Of a DNA stretch of 64,000 bases, positions 44,509-58,267 are shown piece by piece. The notes beneath the pieces were generated by a model that made no database searches, was not told the DNA's origin, and saw nothing but the letters and a program-made list of their open reading frames with translations. The stretch's first letter is position 1. The number at the start of each line of letters is the position of its first letter. Source of the DNA: Ciceribacter sp. T2.26MG-112.2 (GTDB lineage Bacteria; Pseudomonadota; Alphaproteobacteria; Rhizobiales; Rhizobiaceae). The position numbers were made by a program, and so were the translations under genes. The stretch lies in the NCBI RefSeq assembly GCF_900492205.1, contig NZ_UEYQ01000002.1, positions 186,001 through 250,000 on the forward strand, written 5' to 3'.

Positions 44509-45711
44509 TTACTTGACCAGGGGGCAGCCGGACTTGGCCGGGTCCATGAAAGCCACGTCGCCGGGGATGGTCGACAGGACGTTGTAATAGTCCCAAGCGA
44601 CATCGCTTTCGCCCGGCTTCTTCACTTCCATCAGGTAGACGTCGTGGATCATGCGGCCGTTGGCGGCGACCTTGCCGCCCTTGGCGAAGACGTCGTTGAT
44701 CGGCAGTTCATGAAGCTTGGCGGAAACCGCTTCCGTTTCGTCGGTACCTGCAGCTTCGACGGCCTTCAGGTAGGAGGTGACGGCGGAATAGGTGCCGGCA
44801 TGGACCATGTTCGGCATGGCGCCGGTGCGCTCGAAGAAGCGCTTGCCGAAGGCGCGGCTTTCGTCGTCGCGATTCCAGTAGAAGGCTTCGGTGAGCGTCA
44901 GCCCTTGCGCGGCTTCAAGGCCGATGCCGTGGACTTCGGCAAGCGTGAAGAGAAGCGCCGCCATGCGCTGGCCGCCGGCGACGATGCCGAATTCAGCTGC
45001 CTGCTTGATGGCGTTCTGGGTGTCCATGCCGGCATTGGCAAGGCCGATGACCTTGGCGCCCGACGACTGGGCCTGCAGGAGGAACGAGGAATAGTCGGTG
45101 GTCGCCAGCGGATGGCGCACGGCGCCGAGCACCTTGCCTCCCTTTTCCTTGACGAAGTTGCCGGTGTTTTCTTCCAGCGAGTAGCCGAAGGCATAGTCGG
45201 CGGTCAGGAAGAACCAGCTGTCGCCGCCCTGTTCGACCATGGCGCCGCCGGTGCCGACGGCAAGGGCGTAGGTGTCGTAGGCCCAGTGGAAGCCGTAAGG
45301 GGTGCACTGCTTGCCGGTCAGTTCGGTCGAAGCGGCACCGGTGTTGATGGTGATCTTCTTCTTCTCGTTGGACAGCGCCTGGACTGCGAGACCGACCGAC
45401 GAAGTGGTCAGTTCCATGATGGTGTCGACCTGTTCGGTGTCATACCACTGGCGGGCGATGTTGGACGCGATGTCGGGCTTGTTCTGGTGGTCGGCGGTGA
45501 CCACTTCGACCGGAACGCCGAGCACCTTGCCGCCGTAATCCTCGACGGCCATCTTGGCGGCCTCGTAGGAGAACTTGCCGCCGAAGTCGGCATAGACGCC
45601 GGACTGATCGTTCAGGATGCCGATCTTCACTTTGCCGTCGGACGGCTCGGCGAAGGCCGCCGTGCTCGATGCCAGAACCATGGCCATGGACGCGATGAGC
45701 TTGTTGCGCAT
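44509..45711 (-). CDS. Branched-chain amino acid type periplasmic binding protein (Peripla_BP_6)
   Basis: A 400-residue exported binding protein. The signal peptide is MRNKLIASMAMVLASSTAAFAEP (cleavage after AFA). The family fold shows VKIGILNDQSGVYADFGGKFSYEAAKMAVEDYGGKVLGVPVEVVTADHQNKPDIA, and a C-terminal disulphide is possible (single Cys pairs CTPYGFHW and SGCPLVK). ATG 45711 has GGAGGAGATCAA upstream. This large subgroup (about 400 residues) often binds compounds other than branched-chain amino acids, so the ligand is open. An imperfect copy of the divergent LysR palindrome lies just upstream. Confidence 0.87.
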   Translation of the reverse strand: MRNKLIASMAMVLASSTAAFAEPSDGKVKIGILNDQSGVYADFGGKFSYEAAKMAVEDYGGKVLGVPVEVVTADHQNKPDIASNIARQWYDTEQVDTIMELTTSSVGLAVQALSNEKKKITINTGAASTELTGKQCTPYGFHWAYDTYALAVGTGGAMVEQGGDSWFFLTADYAFGYSLEENTGNFVKEKGGKVLGAVRHPLATTDYSSFLLQAQSSGAKVIGLANAGMDTQNAIKQAAEFGIVAGGQRMAALLFTLAEVHGIGLEAAQGLTLTEAFYWNRDDESRAFGKRFFERTGAMPNMVHAGTYSAVTSYLKAVEAAGTDETEAVSAKLHELPINDVFAKGGKVAANGRMIHDVYLMEVKKPGESDVAWDYYNVLSTIPGDVAFMDPAKSGCPLVK

Positions 45712-45741
45712 TTGATCTCCTCCCAGAGTGCAGGTCGCGAA

Positions 45742-45760
45742 CCTGTTCAAAATTGACCAG
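45742..45760 (-). promoter_or_regulatory. Second LysR-type operator at the binding-protein gene
   Basis: TGTTCA-AAAT-TGACCA at 45744-45759 repeats the half-site and 4-base spacing of the perfect palindrome at 45851-45870 with one mismatch (TGACCA for TGAACA). It is about 33 bp upstream of the binding-protein start. This supports direct control of the liv-like operon by the divergent LysR protein. Confidence 0.5.
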
Positions 45761-45850
45761 CTGTCCTCCTCAGAGCAGCATGTCAGGGAGGCATGATCCC
45801 GGAAAGCTCCCGTTGACGCAAGCGGAGTTCCTGACTAAATGCAAACAGGC

Positions 45851-45870
45851 TCTGTTCATTTTTGAACAGA
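45851..45870. promoter_or_regulatory. Perfect LysR-type operator palindrome
   Basis: TCTGTTCA-TTTT-TGAACAGA is a perfect 8-bp inverted repeat with a 4-base spacer. It ends 10 bp before the start codon of the LysR gene, in a position suited to autorepression. Confidence 0.6.
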
Positions 45871-45880
45871 CGGGGGCTGC

Positions 45881-46822
45881 ATGAGCAATTTCAATTTCAC
45901 CTGGGACGACCTGCAATTCTTCCTCGCCGTGGCGAGGACGGGACAGTTGTCGACCGCCGCACGACAGCTTCGTTCGAGCCATGCGACGGTCTCGCGGCGG
46001 ATCGACCGGCTGGAGTTCGCGCTGAAGGTCAAGCTGTTCGAGCGCAATCCGCGCGGCTACGTGTTGACCGTCATGGGCCAGCGCTTCGTCGAAACGGCGG
46101 AGAAGATCGAGCAGGAGACGGAGCGGTTGCAGGCGGATCTCGCGGGCGGGCCGACGGCGCAGCGCGGGGTGGTGCGGCTGTCGGCGCCGGAGGGGTTTTC
46201 GAACTTCTTCTTCACGCACATGTTACCGGATTTCACCACTCGGCACCCGAACGTCTCGCTCGAACTGGTGACGATCCAGCAGATCATGGCCTTGTCACGC
46301 AAGGAGGCCGACGTCGCAGTGGTCCTCGATCCGCCGAAGGGCGGGCCCTACTTTACCGAGAAGCTCACCGACTATCACCTGAAGATCTATGCGACGCGCG
46401 ATTACATCGCCAGGCGCGGCGCGCCGAAGAACCGCGACGAACTGCTGGAACATGCCTTCATCGGCTATATCCAGGACATGATCTTCGCGCCGGGACTGGA
46501 TTATCTGGGCGACATCCATCCGCGCATCCGGCCGCACTTCCAGAGTTCCAGCATCTTCGCCCAGCTGACCGCGACCCGCAGCGGGCTGGGGCTCTGCGTG
46601 CTGCCGATCTTCATTGCCGAGCGCTATCCGGAATTACAGGTGGTGCTGGAAGACGAGATCGACCTCTGCCGCCATTACTGGATCGCCTGCCATCACGATC
46701 TGAGGCAGGTGGCGCGAGTGCGGACCGTGATCGAATTCCTGCGCGGCGTGGTCAGCGGCCAGGCGGAAGCCTTCACCGGACGCCCCGCCGTCGGGCGTCC
46801 GGTCATCGGAGCGGTGGGCTGA
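45881..46822 (+). CDS. LysR-type regulator divergent from the liv-like operon
   Basis: A 313-residue LysR protein. The helix-turn-helix is FTWDDLQFFLAVARTGQLSTAARQLRSSHATVSRRIDRLEFALKVKLFERNPRGYVLT. The effector domain starts near residue 95 (RGVVRLSAPEGFSNFFFTHMLPDFTTRHPNV). It is divergent from the binding-protein gene over 169 bp that hold two related TGTTCA-N4-TGAACA-type sites. It is the likely local regulator of the transporter-GMC-mmsB operon. It is convergent with the methylmalonyl-CoA mutase gene, only a few bases from it. Confidence 0.9.
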   Translation: MSNFNFTWDDLQFFLAVARTGQLSTAARQLRSSHATVSRRIDRLEFALKVKLFERNPRGYVLTVMGQRFVETAEKIEQETERLQADLAGGPTAQRGVVRLSAPEGFSNFFFTHMLPDFTTRHPNVSLELVTIQQIMALSRKEADVAVVLDPPKGGPYFTEKLTDYHLKIYATRDYIARRGAPKNRDELLEHAFIGYIQDMIFAPGLDYLGDIHPRIRPHFQSSSIFAQLTATRSGLGLCVLPIFIAERYPELQVVLEDEIDLCRHYWIACHHDLRQVARVRTVIEFLRGVVSGQAEAFTGRPAVGRPVIGAVG

Positions 46823-46826
46823 CGCC

Positions 46827-48962
<2,136 letters not shown>

Positions 48963-49015
48963 CCGGTTTTCTCCCTGCTCCGTGTGGGCTGTGCGCCGAC
49001 GGCTAGTGTTACTTT

Positions 49016-49197
49016 TTGCCCCTCACCCTGCCCTCTCCCCGCGGGCGGGGAGAGGGTGGCGCAAGCCTTGTCGCTTCGGCCTTCTCCCCGTTCACGGGGA
49101 GAAGGTGCCGGCAGGCGGATGAGGGGCGAAGCACGGTGCCCGTGGCCCCCTCATCGCCTCGCATTCGCTCGGCACTTCTCCCCGCGGGGGAGAAGTG
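49016..49197. repeat. RIME-like palindromic repeat plus partial second copy
   Basis: The element at 49016-49128 runs from TTGCCCCTCACCCT to GATGAGGGGC and contains CCCTCTCCCCG-CGGG-CGGGGAGAGGG and CCTTCTCCCCG-TTCA-CGGGGAGAAGG. A partial related unit in the other orientation (CCCCCTCATCGCC, CTTCTCCCCGCGGGGGAGAAG) continues to about 49197. It separates the pccA and mutase genes. Confidence 0.75.
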
Positions 49198-49207
49198 GAC
49201 GGGACGG

Positions 49208-51210
<2,003 letters not shown>

Positions 51211-51214
<4 letters not shown>

Positions 51215-51594
51215 GGCTTTCCGGCTTCCATTGTGTCTTCGAAGGCTTGCGGGAAGTTCTTCCGCGCCAGGCTTGCATTGAGTTTCAGCAGGGCGAAATA
51301 CGAGGCGGGGTCGAAGGCCCGTTCCGCCGGCAGCACTTCGCGCCCGAACAAGCGGCAGAGCCGTTCGCCATCCAGGTTTCCGCGCTGGAACGGTTCCGTG
51401 CCGAAATGGCGCCAGAGCGCCTGGACGAATTCGATGTCGGCGAGCGCCACGGACTTGTCCATGGTGCGGTGGCGCGGCCAGGCGGTCAGTGGCGTGACCT
51501 TGGGGTTGGCCCTTCGGATGGTGAATTGCCATTGGGTGCCGAGCAGTCCGGCCGGAAAGCCTTGATGCTTGGGCATGAGGGGTTCCTTGGCCAT
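51211..51594 (-). CDS. Small unknown protein A of a tandem family in the pcc operon
   Basis: A 127-residue protein, start ATG 51594, four bases after the stop of its neighbour and overlapping pccA by ATGA. It is clearly related to the next gene (51599-51976). Shared pieces are MAKxPxMxKHxGFPxGL, FTIRR, ALWxHFGxEPFxRGNLD, RLxxLFGREVxPAExxFDPxSYxALL and ARKxFPxxFED. There are no transmembrane segments or signal peptide, and no family I recognise. Dense coupling to pccA suggests a link with propionyl-CoA carboxylation, such as an assembly or accessory role, but that is only inference. Confidence 0.8.
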
Positions 51595-51598
51595 GGCA

Positions 51599-51976
51599 TC
51601 AGACCTCGAACACGTCTTCGAAGGATTCGGGGAAGCTCTTGCGGGCCACCCGTTCGTCGATGCGCAGCAGGGCCTGATAGGAGGTCGGGTCGAACGGACT
51701 TTCCGCCGGCACGACCTCGCGGCCGAACAGGAGGTTGAGCCGCCCGGCGTCGAGATTGCCGCGCTCGAAGGGTTCGTTGCCGAAGTGATGCCAGAGCGCA
51801 TGCAGGAAGGCGGCGTCGACCTTCTGCTCGATCGTGTTGGGGCGGGCGAGCCGCTGCAGGGGCTTGAGCGGCGTCGCGCCCTTCTCATTGACGCGCCGGA
51901 TGGTGAAATGATGACCATGGCCGGGCAGGCCCGACGGAAAGCCGCGATGCTTGGTCATTTCGGGGGGCTTGGCCAT
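51599..51976 (-). CDS. Small unknown protein B of the tandem family
   Basis: A 125-residue soluble protein, start ATG 51976 with AAAGGG six bases upstream. It aligns along its full length with the protein at 51211-51594: MAKPPEMTKHRGFPSGLPG, HHFTIRRVNEKGATPLKPL, FLHALWHHFGNEPFERGNLD, RLNLLFGREVVPAESPFDPTSYQALL and ERVARKSFPESFED. Tandem duplication is the obvious origin. The N-terminal part (KH-GFP-GL-G) is rich in Gly/His/Pro. No catalytic motif stands out. Confidence 0.8.
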   Translation of the reverse strand: MAKPPEMTKHRGFPSGLPGHGHHFTIRRVNEKGATPLKPLQRLARPNTIEQKVDAAFLHALWHHFGNEPFERGNLDAGRLNLLFGREVVPAESPFDPTSYQALLRIDERVARKSFPESFEDVFEV

Positions 51977-52079
51977 TAGGTACCCTTTAGGCCCGGTTCG
52001 GCATCGAAAGGCACGGCTGTCATAACGATGGCCCTCCAGACAATCTGGTCGAGGTTGGATTTGCGATTCTTGAACTCAT

Positions 52080-52451
52080 TCAGCCGTTCTCGTCTATTCG
52101 CAGCATGAGTGCCTCCGCACGACTCATGTCAATTCTGAACTCGGCACTTGCATCGGTATCCGTGTGGGTGCCGCATACTATCAAGATGTCGTCACACCAG
52201 AGACGGTTCAGACCTCCCGCATCCAAATTCCATCTGCGAAATACAGTCCCCGGATACAGTGAAATCAGTTGCCGGAGAAAATATACGTCGCGACGACGTT
52301 CATCGGTGTCGTTGTCGTTGATCGGGTTCTTTGCATATTGCTTGCCATTTCTCGGCGGAACTGGAGTTGTCGACCTTGTTCGAGTCGTCAGCTTTGTTCT
52401 GGATCCTAAGCCCTTGTCGGCAGGAATGAACTCCGGAATTCGATGGCGCAC
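52080..52451 (-). CDS. Diverged third member of the tandem small-protein family
   Basis: A 123-residue frame from GTG 52451 (AGGAG nine bases upstream) to 52080. The C-terminal half keeps part of the family pattern: DVYFLRQLISLYPGTVFRRWNLDAGGLNRLW aligns with FLHALWHHFGNEPFERGNLDAGRLNLLF of protein B, and LMLRIDENG with LLRIDERVA. The N-terminal half is unrelated, basic and rich in Thr/Arg/Pro. GC content is near 50 percent, well below its neighbours. It is either a fast-diverging member, a foreign-derived copy, or a decaying gene. Confidence 0.55.
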   Translation of the reverse strand: MRHRIPEFIPADKGLGSRTKLTTRTRSTTPVPPRNGKQYAKNPINDNDTDERRRDVYFLRQLISLYPGTVFRRWNLDAGGLNRLWCDDILIVCGTHTDTDASAEFRIDMSRAEALMLRIDENG

Positions 52452-52501
52452 TTGATCGGTCTCCTACATCGAATGGCAACTCGTGGTGATCCCAGTTCCC
52501 C

Positions 52502-54034
<1,533 letters not shown>

Positions 54035-54092
54035 GCTTCCTCCCGACAAAATGCAAGGCGCCTCTGTGATTTGTGCCCTTAAACGTGAGGGC

Positions 54093-54166
54093 TTGCAAAG
54101 AAAATGATTGAACAGGTGCAATTGTGGATTTATGAATTTGCAAACAGCGAAATGCGAAATTGCAAA
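54093..54166. promoter_or_regulatory. TTGCAAA elements in the pccB/regulator divergent promoter
   Basis: TTGCAAA occurs three times: 54093-54099, 54138-54144 (as TTTGCAAA, 54137-54144) and 54160-54166. A related ATGCGAAA lies at 54152-54159. The Rhodobacter PccR regulator is reported to bind TTTGCAAA-N4-TTTGCAAA (recalled from the literature). The last copy overlaps the first base of the regulator's ATG at 54166, so autoregulation by blocking initiation is possible. The spacing differs from the Rhodobacter arrangement. Confidence 0.55.
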
Positions 54167-55575
54167 TGGCGATCGGCAAGCTTTTCATCGGGCGCAAGGT
54201 GCGCGAAATCCGCCAGGCGGGCCATGCCACGCAGGCCCAGTTTGCCGACAAGATCGGCATTTCCACCAGCTATCTCAACCAGATCGAGAACAACCAGCGG
54301 CCGGTCTCGGCCTCGGTGCTGCTGGCGCTGGCGGAAAAGTTCGGCATCGACATTACTGAACTTTCGTCGGGTCAGAACGATCGGCTTTTGTCGGCGCTGT
54401 CGGAGGCGCTGAGTGACCCCTTGTTCGAGACCTATTCGCCGAGCCTGCAGGAACTGAAGCTCGTCACCCAGAACGCGCCGGGGCTGGCGCATGCGCTGAT
54501 CACCTGCCACCAGGCCTATCGCCGCAACAGCGAGCAGCTGGTGAGCTATGACGACCGGTTCGGGGCCGCCCCTTCGAACGAGACCACCTCCTATGACGAG
54601 GTGCGCGACTTCTTCCACTTCGTCGACAATTATATCCACGACATCGACATCCTGGCGGAAAGCCTCGCCGGCCAGCTGAAGCTCGGGGAGGGGGAGAACT
54701 ATGCGGCGCTTGCCGGCTTCCTCGAGAACCGCCACGGGGTGCGCGTGGTGCGCGGCGATGCGGGAGAGGAGGCGATCCGCCGCTTCGACCCGGCAAGCCG
54801 CATCCTGACGCTCTCGCGTTACGCTTCGGCGCCGACGCGCGATTTCCAGATCGCCATCCAGGTGGCCCAGCTCCATGCCCGCGACACGATCGAGCAGGTG
54901 CTCAAGCAGGCGGGCTTCCGCACCGAGGAGGCCGTCGAGGTCTGTCGCATCGGCTTGCACAACTATTTCGCCGGCGCGCTGATCCTGCCCTATCGCAGCT
55001 TCCACCAGGCGGCGCGCGAGCTGCGCCACGACATCGAGCTTCTCGCCGCCCGCTTCGGTGCCTCGCTGGAACAGGTCTGTCACCGGCTGTCGACGCTGCA
55101 GCGGCCGGGGCTGAAGGGCGTACCGATCTTCTTTGCCCGCATCGACCGCGCCGGCAACATCACCAAGCGGCACAGTGCGGCGCGGCTGCAGTTCGCCCGT
55201 TTCGGCGCGGCCTGTCCCTTGTGGAACGCGCACCAGGCCTTCGAGGCGCCGGGGCGGATCATCCGCCAGCTGGCCGAGACGCCGGACGGGGTGCGCTATC
55301 TCTGTCTCGCCATGCAGGTCAACAAGGGCACGCTCGGCTTTCGCGCCGCCCAGCCGCGCTATGCCTTGGCGCTCGGCTGCGAGATCTCCTATGCCGATCA
55401 GTTCGTCTATGCTGACGATCTCGACCTCTCCAACCGCGCCGCCTTCGACCCGATCGGCATCTCCTGCCGGATCTGCGAAAGGGTCAAATGCACGAGCCGC
55501 GCAGTCCCGCCGCTGAAGCGCAAGCTCGTGGTGGACCACAGCGTGCGGAACGCGACGCCTTACGAGATCGAGTGA
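54166..55575 (+). CDS. pccR: ScfR/PccR-type short-chain acyl-CoA-responsive regulator
   Basis: A 469-residue regulator. The N-terminal XRE helix-turn-helix (about residues 8-62) is [54 protein letters not shown]. The middle region resembles an IrrE/M78 domain but without HExxH. The C-terminal ScfR domain has cysteines in [24 protein letters not shown]. Relatives (RamB, MccR, PccR, PrpC regulators) control propionate and acetate assimilation. Divergence from pccB makes PccR the natural call. ATG 54166 has no Shine-Dalgarno sequence and overlaps a TTGCAAA element, so the start or the translation mode is unusual. Confidence 0.87.
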   Translation: MAIGKLFIGRKVREIRQAGHATQAQFADKIGISTSYLNQIENNQRPVSASVLLALAEKFGIDITELSSGQNDRLLSALSEALSDPLFETYSPSLQELKLVTQNAPGLAHALITCHQAYRRNSEQLVSYDDRFGAAPSNETTSYDEVRDFFHFVDNYIHDIDILAESLAGQLKLGEGENYAALAGFLENRHGVRVVRGDAGEEAIRRFDPASRILTLSRYASAPTRDFQIAIQVAQLHARDTIEQVLKQAGFRTEEAVEVCRIGLHNYFAGALILPYRSFHQAARELRHDIELLAARFGASLEQVCHRLSTLQRPGLKGVPIFFARIDRAGNITKRHSAARLQFARFGAACPLWNAHQAFEAPGRIIRQLAETPDGVRYLCLAMQVNKGTLGFRAAQPRYALALGCEISYADQFVYADDLDLSNRAAFDPIGISCRICERVKCTSRAVPPLKRKLVVDHSVRNATPYEIE

Positions 55576-55590
55576 GGGGGAATACCCTTT

Positions 55591-56664
55591 TTACCCGAAC
55601 AGCGGCTGCGGATGGGGCGCGAAAAACGCTTCGACGATGTCCGGGCCGACCGCATCGAGCGTGGCCGGGGACCATTGCGGGTTGCGGTCCTTGTCGATGA
55701 TGGCGGCGCGGATGCCCTCGTAGAAATCCGGAGTCTTCAACGTTTGCGCGGTCGCGGAAAATTCGCGGGCGAGGCAGGTTTCGAGATCCGGTGAGGCCCG
55801 GCCGGCGCGCAGCAGCGCCAGCGTCACCTTGAGGCTGGTCGGGGACTTGGTCAGCATGGTCGCCTTGGCCTTCGCCGCGAAGTCGCTTTCCTCGGCGTCG
55901 AGTGCGGCAAGAATCTGCTCGACGCTGTCGAAGGCGAAGCAGCGGTCGATCAGGGCGCGGTTCGCGGCAAACTGTCCCTCCGGCGCCTCCGCTGCGAAGT
56001 TCGCGATCAAGTCGGTCACGGCTTGGGCGTCCACGCCAGCGGGCAGGGCGGAGAGGCGTTCCGCAAGGTTCGTCAGGTCCGTGGCAGGAATGAAAACGTC
56101 GGCAAAGCCGGCGGCGATGGCGTCGGCCGGACCGATCGGCTCGCCGGTCAGGCCCATATAGGTGCCGAGTTCGCCCGGGGCGTGGGACAGAAGCCAGGTT
56201 GCGCCGACATCGGGGAAGAAGCCGATGCCGGTTTCCGGCATGGCGAGCTTCGTCGTATCTGTGGCGATGCGGTGGCTGGCATGGCCGGACAAGCCCACGC
56301 CGCCGCCCATGGTGATGCCGTCCATGATGACGACGTAAGGTTTCGGATAGCGGCCGATGCGGCCGTTGAGCCGGTATTCCTCCCGCAGGAATTCTTGCGC
56401 GTCCCGACTGCCGGCGCGGCCGCTCTCGTAGAGCATTCGGATGTCGCCGCCGGCGCAGAAGCCGCGCTCGCCTTCGCCGGTGACGAGGACCGCGGCGATC
56501 GACGCATCGGTCTCGAAGGTGTCGAGCGCCGTCTCGATCTGGCGGATCATCTCGCGCGACAGGCTGTTGATGACACGGGGGCGGTTCAGCGCGATCAGGC
56601 CGAGCGCGCCGGTTCGGCCGGTCAGCACCTCCTCGCCGGTGAGGTCCGTCGTCAGGTATCTCAT
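55591..56664 (-). CDS. 3-Hydroxyisobutyryl-CoA hydrolase (HIBCH-like)
   Basis: A 357-residue crotonase-superfamily enzyme with the HIBCH pattern. GFCAGGDIRMLYESG and VIMDGITMGGGVGLSGHA form the oxyanion hole, and MPETGIGFFPDVGATWLLSHAPG contains the catalytic glutamate and aspartate. The length (about 350) is longer than plain enoyl-CoA hydratases (about 260), as expected for HIBCH. It frees 3-hydroxyisobutyrate in valine catabolism. The next gene upstream on the same strand is the isobutyryl-CoA dehydrogenase gene, 10 bp away, so the two form an operon. It is convergent with the regulator at 54166, 15 bp apart. Confidence 0.9.
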   Translation of the reverse strand: MRYLTTDLTGEEVLTGRTGALGLIALNRPRVINSLSREMIRQIETALDTFETDASIAAVLVTGEGERGFCAGGDIRMLYESGRAGSRDAQEFLREEYRLNGRIGRYPKPYVVIMDGITMGGGVGLSGHASHRIATDTTKLAMPETGIGFFPDVGATWLLSHAPGELGTYMGLTGEPIGPADAIAAGFADVFIPATDLTNLAERLSALPAGVDAQAVTDLIANFAAEAPEGQFAANRALIDRCFAFDSVEQILAALDAEESDFAAKAKATMLTKSPTSLKVTLALLRAGRASPDLETCLAREFSATAQTLKTPDFYEGIRAAIIDKDRNPQWSPATLDAVGPDIVEAFFAPHPQPLFG

Positions 56665-56674
56665 GGTTCTCTCC

Positions 56675-57814
56675 TTAAGCGCCGATCACCGAGCGGGCGA
56701 CGATCACCCGCATGATCTCGTTGGTACCTTCGAGGATCTGGTGGACGCGCAGGTCGCGGACGATCTTCTCGATGCCGTATTCGGCGAGATAGCCATAGCC
56801 GCCATGCAACTGCAAGGCGCGGTTGGCGACATCGAAGCAGCGATCGGTGACCAGACGCTTGGCCATGGCGCAGAGCGTCGTGGCGTTGGGCGCCTTGTCG
56901 TCCAGCGCGCTTGCGGCGCGCCAAAGGAAGGTGCGGGCCGATTCCAGGTCGGTCGCCATGTCGGCAAGTTCGAACTGCAGCGCCTGGAATTCGGCGATCG
57001 GGCGGCCGAAGGCCTTGCGGTCCTTCATGTAGGCGACCGCCTTGTCGAAGGCGAATTGCGCGCCGCCGAGCGAGGCGGCTGCAATGTTGAGGCGTCCGCC
57101 GTCGAGCCCGGACATGGCGATCCTGAAGCCGTCGCCCTCGGCACCGAGCCGGTTTTCGGCGGCAACGCGCACGCCGTCCATCATCACGGCGCGGGTCGGC
57201 TGGGCGTTCCAGCCCATCTTCTTTTCGTTGGCGCCGAAGGTCAGGCCCTTGGCGTCTCCGGGAACGAGAAAGGCGGAAATGCCCTTCGGGCCGTCTTCGC
57301 CGGTGCGGGCCATGACGAGATAGAGGGCGCTGGCGCCCGCGCCGGAGATGAACTGCTTCTGGCCGGTCAGCACATAATCGTCGCCGTCGCGCACGGCGCG
57401 GGTCTTCAAGGCGGCCGCATCAGAGCCGCAGCCGGGTTCGGTCAGGCAATAGCTGGCGAGCGCATCCATGGTGGCGAGCGCCGGCAGGTGGGTCTCGCGC
57501 TGCTCGGGCGTGCCGTAGCGGTCGATCATCGTCGCGCACATGTTGTGGATCGAGATATAGGCGGCAACCGTCGGGCAACCGGTGGCGAGTGCCTCGATGA
57601 TCAGCGCCGTGTCGAGCCGGCCGAGCCCGGAGCCGCCGGCGTCGTCGGCGACGCAGATGGCGCCGAGGCCGAGGCTGCCTGCCTTCTTCAGCGTGTCGAT
57701 GGGAAAATGCTTGCTCTGGTCCCATTCAAGCGCAAAGGGGGCAAGTTCCTCGGCGGCGAAATCGGTCGCCATGTCGACAAAGGCCTGCTGCTGGTCGCTG
57801 AGGGTGAAATCCAT
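56675..57814 (-). CDS. Isobutyryl-CoA dehydrogenase (acyl-CoA dehydrogenase family)
   Basis: A 379-residue flavin enzyme. It has MDFTLSDQQQAFVDMATDFAAEELAPFALEWDQSKHFP at the N terminus, then SYCLTEPGCGSDAAALKTRAVRDGD (FAD/substrate region). The C-terminal catalytic region is YGIEKIVRDLRVHQILEGTNEIMRVI, with the base glutamate in ILEGTNE. The N-terminal and GWNAQPTRAVMMDGVRV segments resemble isobutyryl-CoA dehydrogenases (ACAD8), and linkage to HIBCH supports that over a short-chain fatty acid enzyme. ATG 57814 follows GGAGGAGAGCC; an upstream ATG adds a poor leader. Confidence 0.88.
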   Translation of the reverse strand: MDFTLSDQQQAFVDMATDFAAEELAPFALEWDQSKHFPIDTLKKAGSLGLGAICVADDAGGSGLGRLDTALIIEALATGCPTVAAYISIHNMCATMIDRYGTPEQRETHLPALATMDALASYCLTEPGCGSDAAALKTRAVRDGDDYVLTGQKQFISGAGASALYLVMARTGEDGPKGISAFLVPGDAKGLTFGANEKKMGWNAQPTRAVMMDGVRVAAENRLGAEGDGFRIAMSGLDGGRLNIAAASLGGAQFAFDKAVAYMKDRKAFGRPIAEFQALQFELADMATDLESARTFLWRAASALDDKAPNATTLCAMAKRLVTDRCFDVANRALQLHGGYGYLAEYGIEKIVRDLRVHQILEGTNEIMRVIVARSVIGA

Positions 57815-58267
57815 GGCTCTCCTCCAAGAGATGGGCACCGCCTTGCGTCGGCGCGCCCTTTGTTGCCGCCGGGCTTAACACAGGTTCGCCCCCGCGATCA
57901 CCCCTGTCGAAAGTCGGGGTTGCGAAAAGGGAGTGTGCTATCTTTCGGGCAGCCGCTCCTGGCTTCCGGCCGGGAGAAGGTGGCGCAGCGCCGCATGACG
58001 AGAATGTCCGGAGCGGAAAGCCGGCGATGGGCTTGCTTCCGGCGTTTATTCCTCACCCATTACATTCGTTGATTGCCCCTCACCCTGACCCTCTCCCCGT
58101 AAACGGGGAGAGTGGACGGCCAAGGCGGTGCCGCATGGTCCTTCTCCCCGCCTGCGGGGAGAAGGTGCCGGCAGGCGGATGAGGGGCAAACGTCAGGTGA
58201 TGATGCGGGGCGGACACTTGGAGATCACTTCACGCACGACTCCAGGTCCGGAGCGACCGCCCGGCCG
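57815..58267. other. Gene-free interval with RIME-like repeats
   Basis: These 453 bases lie between the isobutyryl-CoA dehydrogenase start and the end of the 2-hydroxyacid dehydrogenase gene. They contain a degenerate half-repeat near 57957-57998 (GGGAGAAGGTGGCGCAGCGCCG) and a full element at 58073-58189. The promoter of the dehydrogenase-HIBCH operon should lie near 57830-57930, but I recognise no specific operator. Confidence 0.55.
58073..58189. repeat. RIME-like palindromic repeat (full copy)
   Basis: An element of about 117 bp from TTGCCCCTCACCCTGACC to GATGAGGGGCAA. It contains CTCTCCCCG-TAAA-CGGGGAGAG and CCTTCTCCCCGC-CTG-CGGGGAGAAGG, ending GTGCCGGCAGGCGGATGAGGGGCAA. It is nearly the same as the copy at 49016-49128, with changes mostly in the hairpin loops. 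Confidence 0.75.
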
